From the NCBI GenBank assembly GCA_030220185.1, contig JASPKZ010007534.1, forward strand, positions 557,001 through 621,000: a stretch of DNA of 64,000 nucleotides, in the 5' to 3' direction. Numbering within the stretch: position 1 is the first letter of the stretch; each line of letters begins with the position of its first letter. Position numbers and translations under genes: made by a program. This document shows positions 1 through 10,198 of the stretch, one piece after another. The notes under the pieces were generated by a model. The model saw only the letters and a program-made list of their open reading frames with translations. It made no database searches and was not told the origin of the DNA. The DNA comes from Diploptera punctata. Taxonomy: Eukaryota; Arthropoda; Insecta; Blattodea; Blaberidae.

Positions 1-615
1 CCAAGATTCTTTTCTGCATCCTTTCATTTATTGTCCAGCTTTCTAATCCATATGTAAGTATACTTTCTATTATTGTCTGTATAATCTCTTTTTTTTTGTT
101 TTTCTGGTCAAATTTCTATTCCATAAAAGACCATTCAGGGATCTAATCGCCTTCTTTGCACAATTTACTCTGTTAATAATATCTTTTTCACAAGTACCAG
201 ATTTATCTATTATAGATCCAAGATATTTAAATTCTTTAACATGTTTAATTATCATATTATTTATTTGTAGGTCTTCTGAATTTGCTCCGATTACCATATA
301 TTGTTTTAATATAATTTATCTTCAGTCCACCTACCTCAAATGCATCGACCAACTTTCTGATCATATATTCTGTATCTTGTCCTATTATAATCTGGTCATC
401 AGCGAATAATAAATTGTGCAGTAAATGGCCATTAATGTTGATTGCCATTCCCCTATATGACTTATTCCATTGCATTAATACATCTTCTAAATATATCTTG
501 AACAATGTTGGTGACATCCCGCATCCTTGTCTTAATCCTTTTGTTATATCAAATTCTGAGGATACTCTATTTCCAACCTTAATACTTGCTTTACAGTCAT
601 GCATTATTTTTATAA
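1..615 (-). mobile_element. Non-LTR retrotransposon fragment (LINE group B)
   Basis: Read on the minus strand, two frames give reverse-transcriptase pieces: ITKGLRQGCGMSPTLFKIYL and NLLFADDQIIIGQDTE (the F/YADD catalytic box), then HVKEFKYLGSIIDKSG and a downstream thumb region. It is frame-shifted and cut by the window edge. The clade is not assigned. Confidence 0.8.
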
Positions 616-1000
616 AATGCTTTTGGTTTTTCTATTTGTTTTATTCAACTAGACTTGCTTTTAATTGTATGTTTTTCTCACCAAGCATGAGTGGCTACTG
701 CTGGTTTTTCTAATTCTCAATTTTGACGTTCCTAAGATGCTTCTTTGCCCAGATTTTCAAATTTCTTTTTGTTTTCACTTAAAAAAAAAGGAAGAAAAAG
801 AATTAATTTTGAAATTTCCAGGGAATTTAATTTAATTTGGAGATTCATCAGTCCACCAAAAGATGGAATAAGAAGCAATAATTCTTCTGGACAGAAGAAC
901 AATGGTCGTGAAATTAACTATGATGAAACCGGTTTAATTATAGGACAGAATATGAGGTGAGGTGTAAAGAATTTTATTTTAAATCTTAAATTAAATGGTA
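615..1000. mobile_element. Penelope-like element (PLE) fragments, head to head
   Basis: Between 620 and 738 the minus strand gives a decayed KHLRNVKIEN...EKNIQ...NK block (after the GIY-YIG core). From 739 the plus strand gives the C-terminal block FEISREFNLIWRFISPPKDG and ends at ATGAGGTGAG near 957. An ACCGGT-type palindrome follows GATGAAACC at 920-933. Confidence 0.6.
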
Positions 1001-1034
1001 CAAAGAGTAGGATGTGATGTCTGTAGGCAAACAG
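995..1034 (+). mobile_element. LINE group A fragment
   Basis: ATGGTACAAAGAGTAGGATG and the following AAACAGT match the start of the RT region of the longest group A copy at 59990. The same element seems to resume at 2205 after about 1.17 kb. Confidence 0.45.
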
Positions 1035-1159
1035 TGGCTGAGGTTCCCTGTTTGTCTCACACAATTTACCATACTGCATCCTTATGCTACTGTTGCACTA
1101 CACACTTTTAAACATGTTTTATACTATTTTAAACCATTTTCTAAACATTTATTACAATA

Positions 1160-1350
1160 AGAATTAAATGAATCATGATTTCTTCTTACCTCATACTTCT
1201 ATGTTTTTTTTAAACACAGCACTGCAGTATCAGCGACCATCGTCACCATCCTCAGCTGTTTTCATGACTCAATCATAGAAGTATGAGGTAAGAAGAATTA
1301 ACGATTCATTTAATTCTTACTAATAAAACCTCATAATGTTAAAAATTCCT
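1160..1350. repeat. PLE terminal inverted repeat
   Basis: TTCTTACCTCATACTTCTAT at 1185 is mirrored by ATAGAAGTATGAGGTAAGAA at 1277. Between them on the minus strand is CTGAGGATGGTGAC...ACTGCAGT, a degenerate hammerhead-like motif of the PLE ends. Confidence 0.6.
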
Positions 1351-1409
1351 AAATTTATTATATTAATTTTTTACAATTTTTAAATATTGAAAAAATTTAT
1401 ATAATTACG

Positions 1410-2165
1410 CCAATACTGTGAATTGAATTCTACAGACATGCAAATGCTTAATGTAACAACCGTTAGATGGCTCTTAAATCGGTGTTACCAACATTTGCAA
1501 ATAATTCCACATCATATTTCATGAAATTAACTTCATTTTGTTAGATTCCCATGGGACAAGTTAATGTACACAAATTTTTTTTTTGTAAGCCCTCTACAGA
1601 GATTTAGTCGCTCTCCCCCTACAGGCAAGAATTTGAACCATACTAATTTAGTTACACTTGTTTTCGTATAGATGTCATTTTTGAGTGGTCCGTGGTCAGC
1701 ATTCTGCCTCATACTGACATCTAGGAAACCAAGGTAGTACTAGGACGGGAAAATTCGGTAAATTTTGCTTAGAGGCCTTTTCATTCAGGCTTAAGGATTT
1801 TTTACGAGCCTGAAAATCTTCAGACTCGGGACCCACGGCTTAAAGTCCCTCCCGGAGGACTTGCTCCTTGGATTTTTCCGTCCTAAAAAATCCATTGACC
1901 CCGGCCGGGTTTGAACCCGTAACCCTCGGGACCAGAGGTAAGGAGCATAACCACTAGTCCACCGCGGCCAATTAATGTATACAAAATTAGTTTATGTAAT
2001 TTGTTTTGTTAGGTTACGAAATGGGAAGTTAGTTTACATCCTTTTTTTTTAGCATTTGGGAATTTATTCTGAAAGTATGTAATGCTGACTTCAGAGCCAT
2101 CTACTGGAAGCTACATTAACCATTACAGCAACTCCCGCATGCGCACTGTGATTCTGTAGAACTTA
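1410..2165. repeat. Inverted-end repeat carrying the SINE
   Basis: CTGTGAATTGAATTCTACAG near 1418 is roughly mirrored by CACTGTGATTCTGTAGAACT near 2143. Related sequence recurs at 2490-2590 (TGGTAACAC, GCCATCTAGAAG, CACATGTGCACTGTCAT). Possibly a non-autonomous DNA transposon. Confidence 0.35.
1566..1970 (-). mobile_element. tRNA-derived SINE, family 1 (near full length)
   Basis: On the minus strand it starts GGCCGCGGTGGACTAGTGGT (box A) with GGGTTCAAACCC (box B), continues with a body containing CCTAGATGTCAGTATGAGGC and AAAACAAGTGTAACTAAATT, and ends in an A-rich tail. Flanks TTAATGTACACAAA (about 1557) and TTAATGTATACAAA (about 1973) form a 14-16 bp target duplication. Confidence 0.85.
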
Positions 2166-2204
2166 GAAGAATTCACGTGAGACAAAGAGTACACTCCAGA
2201 TAGG

Positions 2205-2495
2205 GCCTACTTTCGAAATTCACAATGGGTTAAAGAAAGGGGATGCACTATCTCCTCTACTATTCAATTTTGTACCAGAGCATACCATCAAATCTTTAGA
2301 TGATGGAGAAGGCCTACAACTCAATGGTATTAATAAGCTGTTAGTTTATGCTGATGATGTAGTATTATTAGGTGATAGTGAGGAGATACTAAGGGCCAAC
2401 ATGCACATTCTATTGAGTAACACTAAGAAATTTGGGCTGAAATTAAACATCAACCAAACTAAATATATGTTCACACATAGATTAATTTCTCGAAA
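2205..2495 (+). mobile_element. LINE group A fragment (RT palm)
   Basis: The plus strand gives HNGLKKGDALSPLLFNFVPE and LLVYADDVVLLGDSEEIL, the RT palm with the YADD box, then LKLNINQTKYMF. It lacks 3' sequences. Confidence 0.8.
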
Positions 2496-2739
2496 TTAGG
2501 TTTGGAATTAATTACAAATGTTGGTAACACAGATTTCACTGCCATCTAGAAGAAGTTACATTGAGCGTTTGCACATGTGCACTGTCATCATTCACAATAG
2601 GCCTAAATATTTAAAATTGTGAAAAATGTTTAAAGAATCATTGCAAAATGTTGTATGGAAAATCATAGAGAGACCTGTAAACTTGAGCCGAAACCACGCT
2701 TATGTGTATGTGCACAAATATTAAATAAGTTATACTAAC

Positions 2740-2997
2740 CTTAAACGATTGTAAACATTCCAATACTGTTAGGTCATCGCTGTCTGCAGACAATGAGCCA
2801 CATATTTTTTTAATTTCCTCCTTACAATCAGGTTCTTCCATCAGTCTTTTATTTTTTAACGAAGCGCGTTTACTTCGAATTTCAGTGCCTTTTATAAAGT
2901 CATTATATTTAACACCGCCTAAATCTTGATTGTCAAGTCCGACAACGTTTATTGCAGTAACAATAAATGCAATTATTAATGTTTCATAAATCCCCAT
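2740..2997 (-). CDS. Glg1: Golgi apparatus protein 1 (GLG1-like), first coding exon
   Basis: This exon encodes 86 residues from an ATG at 2997 in a strong context (AAG ATG G). MGIYETLIIAFIVTAINVV is a signal-peptide-like hydrophobic segment, followed by a basic linker and then EEPDCKEEIKKICGSL with LTVLECLQSFK. The pattern CxxxIxxxC....LxVLECLQ matches the first cysteine-rich repeat of GLG1/ESL-1, a type I Golgi membrane protein that binds growth factors and selectin ligands. The donor AAG|GTTAGT is in phase 0; the frame then runs into intron and stops. Later exons must lie left of the window. The open frame to 3021 starts at TTG and is not used. It lies on the same strand as ALS2, about 7 kb downstream of the ALS2 stop. 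Confidence 0.72.
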
Positions 2998-3021
2998 CTT
3001 TAATTTCTCATTATAATTCAA

Positions 3022-3480
3022 TGTCTACAAAATGGGAATAATTTGCACAATTTTAATACTTTAAATACTCTATTCAAAATTGAATATGCAGCAAAACATT
3101 AAAACATGATTTTACACTTCTTATAGCTTCAAGCACCGCCCATTTTAAGTCCACATACGTGATATTTTAATAGCCAACCTTGACATTTTTCTTTCGCTAC
3201 ACTGATAAGATAAATATTTATTACTTTCTTAAACATAGACCTATTTAAAGTATTAATTTTATCGTCACGATTTTCTACATATCACATTAAATTAAGAAGT
3301 TTATATTTATAAATTAACTTCCGTGTTTTTTTTACATTATCTCAATAATTTTTTCAGGAAATTACATTTCGACACAATAACAGATATGTCAACGTTGGCA
3401 CCGATATAAATGTTATTTCATCATTTACAAGAGCCATCTATCAATGAAAAAGAGAAAATTCCGACTTCGGTAGCTGAATC
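3022..3480 (-). other. Upstream region of the GLG1-like gene
   Basis: AT-rich sequence upstream of the GLG1-like ATG. I see no repeat family, open frame or clear core promoter element. It must hold at least part of the 5' UTR and may hold the promoter. Confidence 0.3.
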
Positions 3481-3483
3481 GAT

Positions 3484-3690
3484 CGGTTTAAAATCTTAAA
3501 TTTGAAGAAAAAAAATTTCGCCCAGACCGGGGCCCCAACCCATGACCTTTGGTTTACCGTAACAATGCTCTTCCAACTGAGGTACCGGGGCGAGTTCCAA
3601 TCTAGACGCAAATGTTTCTCTTATATACGTTGTAATATAATTTTTCTCTTCAAATTTAATTCATCATTCAATGAGAAGTGTTAAATTAAT
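3484..3690 (+). mobile_element. tRNA-hairpin repeat, single half
   Basis: TTTGAAGAAAAAAAATTTCG, a minus-strand tRNA-like segment (3520-3597, with GAGGTACCGG and CCAACTGAG), CTTATATACGTTGTAAT, then TTTCTCTTCAAATTTAATTC and GAGAAGTGTTAAATTAATAA. These are the common end sequences of this family. Confidence 0.7.
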
Positions 3691-3704
3691 AAAAATAATA
3701 AATA

Positions 3705-4175
3705 ATGGTTCAAAAAACTAAAACAACACGCTTTATTAGAAAACCGAACTAAAATATGAAAAATAATTTTAATTTCCAACACGCTTGGGATAAAATTAAA
3801 GTGGTCAACAAAAAAATCATCTCCAATACATCTAGAATAAAACTAGAGTTATAAAAAAAAACAAAATTACCATCAAAAGCGTGGGGTGTTCGTTCTATTT
3901 CAATTAATATATTTGATAATAAACAGATATTGGTAAAAGTTAAGTCTCTAAGAAGAAAACGTAGAAACCATAAAAAGCACCCCACACATTTGATGGTAAT
4001 TTTTTTTTTGTAGATAACTCTAGTTTTATTCTAGATGTGCTGGAGATGATTTTTTTGTTGACCACTTTAATTTTATCCCAAGCGTGTTGGAAATTAAAAT
4101 TATTTTTTCATATTTTAGTTCAGTTTTCTAATAAAGCGTGTTGCTTTAGTTTTTTAAACTATTATTTATTTTCTA
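3705..4175. repeat. Hairpin element, about 180-bp inverted arms
   Basis: Left arm AACACGCTTTATTAGAAAAC...TTTCCAACACGCTTGGGATAA is mirrored by TTATCCCAAGCGTGTTGGAA...TTTTCTAATAAAGCGTGTT on the right, about 4075-4145. The centre near 3930 has no open frame. Looks like a non-autonomous DNA transposon. Confidence 0.7.
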
Positions 4176-4179
4176 ATTT

Positions 4180-4485
4180 TTAGTTTAATTGATTGTCATA
4201 AACTGGAATACCATGAACATTTAATTGCTTACAATATTTTTAGCGTCTGGGCACGAATATAATTATATATTTTTTAAATTATTATTATCTAACATTATTA
4301 TAATATTTTTGAATATTTTAATATAGATAAATAGTTACAGTTAATCGTATTCTTCTCGTATTTTTTGGATAAATTACAATGTGGTAAGTTTACAAAATTG
4401 TCATTAATATTTTACAGAATAAGATAAAAATGTAAATATCTTTAAATTCGATACTATTGTAATATGAACTAAAAGTAATACTCTT
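4180..4485. other. AT-rich spacer
   Basis: Unique-looking AT-rich DNA between the hairpin element and tRNA-Tyr. Nothing recognisable. Confidence 0.3.
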
Positions 4486-4494
4486 CTAAAAAAA

Positions 4495-4585
4495 TCCTCC
4501 CAGCCAGATTTGAACCAGCGACCTATGGATTACTGAAATTATATACCACTACAGTCCACCGCTCTACCAACTGAGCTACCAGAGG
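4495..4585 (-). tRNA. tRNA-Tyr (anticodon GTA) with an 18-nt intron
   Basis: On the minus strand this folds as a tRNA: acceptor CCTCTGG/TGGGAGG with discriminator A, D arm GCTCAGTTGGTAGAGC, anticodon stem GTGGA/TCCAT with loop CTGTAGA interrupted after position 37 by 18 nt, and T arm GCTGG-TTCAAAT-CTGGC. The anticodon is GTA. Animal tRNA-Tyr genes characteristically have an intron just there. A T7 run follows the 3' end, fitting a Pol III terminator. The acceptor stem has a G-G mismatch and two G-U pairs, so it may be a slightly decayed copy. Confidence 0.8.
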
Positions 4586-4824
4586 ATATAATATTCATTT
4601 CTTACAACGATGGATTAAAAAGTTGATAAGTCTGCAACCTATTATACTGATCTTTATTTTTTTTGATGTCCTGATGATCCTGGCCAGGATCTTAGAACAA
4701 ATTTATGAAATTATTGTATTGTCATTGGTCCTTTACTAGTATACAAAGTTTTAAGTTGATCCAATGTTTTAAGTGGGTGAAAATCATGTTGAAAGATTCC
4801 ATTACATAGATAGATAGATACAGG

Positions 4825-5205
4825 TCAAGCTAATATCTTCTTCTTCTTGTTCTTCCTTTCATGTGATAGACCTAGTGGTCTGTTACAGTCTTAATCCAAC
4901 GTGTGAAGGGTCTGCCCAAAGATCTCTTGCCTGGTGACTGGTAATTTATGATTTGACATGGTATTCTTGTACTGCTCATTCTTCTTGTGTGAGATTTCCA
5001 GTTGTTTCTGTATTTTTGTACATATTCCATTACTGATTCTGTTTGTAATTCTTTGAGAATCTCAGAATTACTTTTATGGTCTGTTATTGAGTAACCTGCA
5101 GTACGTCTCATAAATTTAATTTCTGCCGCAGTTAGTCTTTGTTCATCTACACTGCGAATTGTCCAGGCCTCACTGCCGTAACATAATATGGGTCTGGCCA
5201 GTCAA
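4825..5205 (-). mobile_element. LINE group B 3' fragment
   Basis: The minus strand gives [20 protein letters not shown] and [20 protein letters not shown], the conserved C-terminal block of group B, and ends near a (GAA)n-rich tail at about 4830. Confidence 0.75.
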
Positions 5206-5520
5206 ACTAATATCATCATCCATGCAAGTATTAGGCCGTGTGGCCTGTTACAGTCTCAAAGAAGAATTTTCGTTCCAGCGCTTTTTTGGACGTCCCAACG
5301 ATCTTTTACCTTGGGGGCAGCAGCGAAGTATGGCTTTTGGAATTCTATGAGACGGCATTTGTTGAAGATGGGCTTTCCAGTTGTTCTGGTAGTTTTGTAT
5401 ATGGTGAAGAATGGGTTCTACATCCATAATTTCCTCATTTCTTTTATGGTCCCACTTTGCACAGTCTGCTGCACAGCGCATAAATCGCATCTCATTTGCT
5501 GTTATTCGGCTAAAGCGTGT
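5205..5520 (-). mobile_element. LINE group B 3' fragment, second subfamily
   Basis: The minus strand gives CAKWDHKRNEEIMDVEPILH and HRIPKAILRCCPQGKRSLGR, nearly the same as the copy at 63460-63700. The 3' end carries (GAT)n at 5213-5222 on the minus strand. It abuts the previous LINE inside its sequence, suggesting nesting. Confidence 0.75.
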
Positions 5521-5654
5521 AAAAACATTAAAATCTCTTCTTTATATTGCATTCAAAAATATAAAGTCAAAAATGTAAAGCTTTGTTTTCTCCAAGTCCT
5601 TATAAAAACATTAACTAACTCATACGCAATATTTGAACCTGGAGGTTCATGGGC

Positions 5655-5925
5655 GCACGAACACCCATCCTGGGCTGTTTTCCATTCATTACCTGCATAA
5701 TAATTCCCATCCCTCAAATCATGTTTAATATTACTCTCCCACCTCATTCTTGGTCTACCCACTGTGCACTCTGGTTTATCTACAAGAAGTTTCCATACCT
5801 CTCATTCATTCCCCAGTCATGCCACATGTCCTAACCATCACAGCCTATGAGACTTAACTGTTCTGGTTTTCCACAAAGATAATGCAGCTCACTGTTATGT
5901 CGTCTTCTCCATTTGCCCCTCTTTG
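5655..5925 (-). mobile_element. LINE group A 3' fragment
   Basis: The minus strand gives [20 protein letters not shown] and the preceding ERHNSELHYLCGKPEQLSLI-like decayed block. It is truncated at both ends. Confidence 0.7.
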
Positions 5926-5929
5926 AATA

Positions 5930-7080
5930 AAAAATTATAAGTAATGTCACGAGTGATTTCCAATTTATCTAGAGAATTTGGAAATCAAGAGTGGCATTTG
6001 TTAGGACTATTTAACGAATAAAATTAAGATGTTTACTCACAAATCATTATTTAAATATAGTTATTTTAAAATATTTATATATTTAATGTAAATGGCGATG
6101 TTTGAAAACAAATCAGAAACGATTGGTATGCTTAATTTGTTCATCACTGCAACCAGATCATATTATTTATTGCCAAAGGAATGCAATATTGTAAGAATGC
6201 ACTCTAGTGGAGAAAAAATGAAACACATCAAACTGTATATTAATTCATTTCTGATGTCGTATGATGTAAATATGACAATTATATTTTTCTGGAACGTTAT
6301 TACCTGGGGAAAAAATACATTTAAGAAAGTGCAAACAGTGGTTTCTTTTTTTGGTGGTATAATCAATTGCTACAAATGTTTTTATATTAACTCCTGCATG
6401 CGCTATGTGTTGATATTCATGCACTATATATACAATCTGGGGTAGCCGTATCACTCAGGGCAAAATAATGCTATGACCTATTCAGAATGTTAAAAAGGAG
6501 GTGCTTTCTTTATTATGACTATTTAACTCATGCCCCAAATGGGAGTCAATGACCAATCACGTTTCAATGATTTCTGTTTTACAACCAATCAGAGTCGTGT
6601 TTCACCAAATATTTATCAGTGTTATAATTACCATATTAAAGAAAGCTCCTCCTTACAATATTGCGTTCCTTTGGCAATAAATAGTATGATCTGGTTGCAG
6701 TGATAAACAAAAGAAGCGGTAGAAGCGTACCTATCGTTTCTCATTTGTTTTCAAACATCGCCGTTTACATTAAATATATAAATATTTTAAAATAACTATC
6801 GTTAAATAATGATTTGTGAGTAAACAGCTTAATTTTATTCGTTAAATAGTCCTAACAAATGCCACTCTTGATTTACAAATTCTCTAGATAAATTGACTCC
6901 TCACTTCGTGAGTCGTGAATTTATCGATAATTTGGAAATCACTCGTGGCATTACTTATGATAAACTCTAGTTGGTAAATTCTAGGCAAAACACAGCTCTG
7001 ATTGGTTGTAAATAAAAAATAATTGAAACATGATTGGTCATTGACTCCCATTTGGGGCATGAGTTAAATTGTCATAGAAA
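5930..7080. mobile_element. Inverted-repeat (MITE-like) element, copy 1
   Basis: AAGTAATGTCACGAGTGATT...GTTAGGACTATTTAACGAAT at 5938-6020 is mirrored at 6830-6960. GGCGATGTTTGAAAACAAAT at 6094 is mirrored at 6745. Inner arms around TTGCCAAAGGAATGCAATAT (6171) and 6655 also pair. TTTAACTCATGCCCCAAATG occurs at 6523 and inverted near 7055. The same family is at 34845-36600. Confidence 0.7.
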
Positions 7081-7424
7081 TACTCCAAAGTCACTGTTAT
7101 CTCAAACCTTGGGTGAAACATCTTATCCACACCTAAGCTATGGACTATTACAGAGTTTGTATATAGTTTACACAGGAAAAATCACCAATCCACTCTTCAA
7201 GTGGTGTAACTATGCGATGGAATCATGTCATCAGCTATGGCTGGAAACATGTCATGAAGAATGAATCCAACATTAATTTAATATGAATAAGGTGTACTTT
7301 CATTCTTTTACCCATGTATATCTTTTTACAATCTACACATTTTATCTGGTATATTCCTGATTTTTTACCTTTGTCAATATTTTCATTTTTGTTAGTTTTA
7401 ATTAGTTTAGGTAAAATTTAATCA

Positions 7425-8413
7425 TGAGGGAAATTTTGAAGAAGTGGCTGAATTCAAATACCTAGGAACAATAATCACAAATAGGAATGAGATGCACAAA
7501 GAAATTAAACATAGGTTCAATTCTGGAAATGCGTGCTATTATGCATTGCAGAGACTCTTGTTGTCCCAACTCCTTTCAAAAAACGTTAAACTGAAAATAT
7601 ATAAAACTGTTTAAAGAGAAAAATTATACGCTCAGACCGGAACTTGAACCTGGGACCCTTGGTTTTCTAGTCCAAGTGCTCTACCATTTGAGCTACCTGA
7701 GCAAGTACCGATCTAAACGCAAATCTTTCTCTATATACGTTGAAATTCCCGCCCACCAAATGCTTTGAAGAGAAAGATTTGCGTTTAGATCGGTACTTGC
7801 TCAGGTAGCTCAAATGGTAGAGCACTTGGACTAGAAAACCAAGGGTCCCGGGTTCAAGTCCCGGTCTGAGCGTATAATTTTTCTCTTTAAATATGATTTA
7901 TCCATCATTGAGATGTATGAAATTAATAATAAAAACATATAAAACTTTTATTATACCAGTTATATTATATGGATGTGAAACATGGACTCTTACTTTAAGG
8001 GAGGAAAGGAGATTACGAGTATTTGAGAATAAAGTTCTTAGGAAAATGTTTGGACCAAAGAGAGATGAAGATACAGGTGAATGGAGAAGACTACATAACA
8101 ATGAACTACATGGTCTTTATAGGAAGCCAGATATAATAAGAACAATTAAGTCTCGTAGACTGCAATGGGCAGGACATGTGGCACATATGGGGAATGAAAT
8201 ACTCGCATGGAAGCTTCTTGTAGGAAAACCAGAGGGAAAAACGCCCAGTTGGTAGACCAAGAATGAGATGGGAGAATAACATTAACTATGATTTGAGGGA
8301 AGTAGATTATACAGGGAATGATTGGAAAGCATTAGCTCAGGATATCGATGTATGGAGAGCTTATGTCCGCGCGGACATGAACCTACGGGTTCGATAATGC
8401 CAGTGAGTAAGTA
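7425..8413 (+). mobile_element. LINE group A copy split by a tRNA-hairpin repeat
   Basis: [20 protein letters not shown] and the following helix run to 7610. After an insertion at about 7613-7906, [20 protein letters not shown] continues to [20 protein letters not shown] and the 3' end GTGCCAGTGAGTAAGTAA. CATATAAAACT beside both edges of the insertion is a likely target duplication. Confidence 0.85.
7613..7906. mobile_element. tRNA-hairpin repeat (inverted dimer)
   Basis: Left arm, minus-strand tRNA-like 7632-7704. Right arm, plus-strand tRNA-like 7799-7871 (GCTCAGGTAGCTCAAATGGT, box B GGGTTCAAGTC). The two arms are near-perfect complements joined by a short AT-rich loop containing ATACGTTGAAATTCCC. 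Outer ends are TTTAAAGAGAAAAATTATAC and its mirror. Confidence 0.85.
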
Positions 8414-8861
8414 AAATTTAATCACTCACTTCATATTTTTCTTTTTATTTTAATTTAAACTAGTTTTGGAACTTTACATTTCAGTTCCATCATCAGTATC
8501 CCCACGACTGTTGTTCTGTCGTCTTGAAGAGCCGTCTTTTGGTCCTTCTATTGGTAGACTGAAAAACCTCGAAACCAAGAAAGATGAAAAATTCAACAAA
8601 TTTACTTACCATTCAGAAGTTCATGACAAATTTCAAAAGATTTAAAAAATATAGCATTGGCTCCGATTAACAAATTCAGCCTGGGTAATCTTCTGTTAAC
8701 TAATAAAAAATCTGGAATTTATCAAATTAATTTCAAAGATTGCAATAAAGTATACATAGGAAAAATAAAAAGGAATTTAGACATTGGCAAAAAAGAACAC
8801 TTTAGAAATATAAAAATTATGAAATTGAAAAATCAGCAATAGCAGCACATAGTTTATTATA

Positions 8862-9245
8862 GTGTAAAAGTTGTAAGTTGGCATGACTTCTGCTATCCTT
8901 GTCTAGATAACTGTTCTTCCACCCTTTGCTAGACGTCTGAGTGACATGTGTACTATAATGGGCTACCCTTGTAAAATTACTTAGGAATGCTAGAAAAACT
9001 CCACCCCCACTTTCGCACAGTCACTTTTGTTCACGTAATTTTTGTCAGTGGCGACTGTTTCAGAGTTCATTTGGAGTTTGTGAGATATTATATTAGTGTA
9101 AAATTAGTCTTTAGAAGAAGGGAATGCCACCACTGCAGGGAGTGTCTGCCCTACCGCTGTCACCGTGAAGAGATATGTGTATGAGTGAGAAAGAAGATGG
9201 TGAGTACTCTCTTTCCCTTTCTAAAATATTCTAGACACTTTAGCC
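8862..9245 (+). other. Unidentified insert in a PLE
   Basis: About 385 bp interrupts PLE sequence that should read TTATTAGAGAATC. Its edges are TATAGTGT and GACTATAG. It shows CACCACTGCAGGGAGTGTCT and no recognised protein or tRNA motif. Confidence 0.4.
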
Positions 9246-9339
9246 CTCACGGACTATAGAGAATCATAGAATTGAAAAAGAAGCAAAACTTTTGAAACAT
9301 CTATCCAATCTTTTTTTTTATCTTTTACAGGGATTAATC

Positions 9340-9760
9340 ACTATGAGGTTTCATTTATGATAAAATCAGATGTTTCTTACCTCTCCTCATACAAATCATC
9401 TAAGTAGATCGCGATTTCGAGACCATAATGGTCTCATCTTCAATACTGTTTTGGTGACTGATGTTATGTCGATCGGAAGAAACTCTTCTTCTTCCCTCTG
9501 TTGGTGGACCAATGAACCTCTGGATCAGGTCAAAATTTGCGGGAATTTCGAAGTTCATAAGTTTTCCTTTGAAATTCCCACAAGTTTTGACCTGATCCAG
9601 AGGTTCATCAGTCCACCAACAGAGGGAAGAAGAAGAGTTTCTTCCGATCGACATAACATCAGTTGCCAAGAAAGTACTGAAGATGAGACCGTTATGGTCT
9701 CAAAATAGTGATCTACTTAGAAGATTTGTATGAGGAGACGTAAGAAACATTTAATTATAC
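9340..9760. repeat. PLE-end palindrome, arms about 185 bp
   Basis: CTCCTCATACAAATCATCTA...GTTCAT is mirrored by ATGAAC-type sequence after 9560 ending CTTAGAAGATTTGTATGAGG. Both arms encode the PLE C-terminal block [17 protein letters not shown] followed by a hammerhead-like motif (stem II GAGACC/GGTCTC). Confidence 0.85.
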
Positions 9761-10147
9761 CATCTCGTATCTAAACTTTTGGAATTAACAGTTTGGGAAA
9801 AGATATACATTCAAAAAAACCATACTAGAACCATGAACTTCAAGGTTCCAGAAGAACCAAATTTGATTACAAAGTTCTTCAAAAGTACAGCAGATGGCAG
9901 TTTAGAAAATTACTGGCATAATGAAAAACTGACAGTCGTGAAAACAGCTGAAGATGGGAATGATGTTTCCTGATACTGCAGTTGTGTGTTAAAACACACA
10001 GATGGATGAGGTGAGAAGAATTCACGATTCATTTGATTGTTATAAATAACTTTATATTCAACATAAATACAAAATGTACATACACTTTGGTATCAACAGC
10101 CTCGAGTGGTTACAAAAATAAATAGTAATTTACATAGAAACACGCTG

Positions 10148-10198
10148 CTAGCTGGCTGTTATGCAGTTCTTCTCCTGTAGAATCTGGTAGTAACACGC
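10148..10198 (-). CDS. Als2: ALS2 exon 15: C-terminus and stop
   Basis: This 51-nt exon encodes [16 protein letters not shown] and a TAG stop at 10148-10150. ACYYQI continues FTTLK of exon 14 exactly as in the conserved alsin C-terminus, which identifies it despite its small size. The acceptor is ATGTTGCAG|GCGTGTT. The 3' UTR runs to lower coordinates; an AATATA hexamer at 10053-10058 is a possible poly(A) signal, just before a PLE end near 10020. Confidence 0.9.
   Translation of the reverse strand, partial: ACYYQILQEKNCITAS

Larger units (their letters stand above)
8420..10020 (+). mobile_element. PLE copy with three internal interruptions
   Basis: 8420-8582 is an inverted (minus) PLE end with CTGATGATGGAACT...AGTTCC. 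From 8590 the plus strand reads KSGIYQINFKDCNKVYIGKI and [16 protein letters not shown], a GIY-YIG endonuclease core. After an unknown insert (8862-9245) it continues [14 protein letters not shown]. After a PLE hairpin (9306-9760) it continues [20 protein letters not shown] and ends at ATGAGGTGAG near 10015. Confidence 0.8.

Noticed and set aside
2998..3021. Start of the GLG1-like frame at 3021
   Set aside because: The codon there is TTG. The ATG at 2997 has a strong context and leads straight into a signal peptide.
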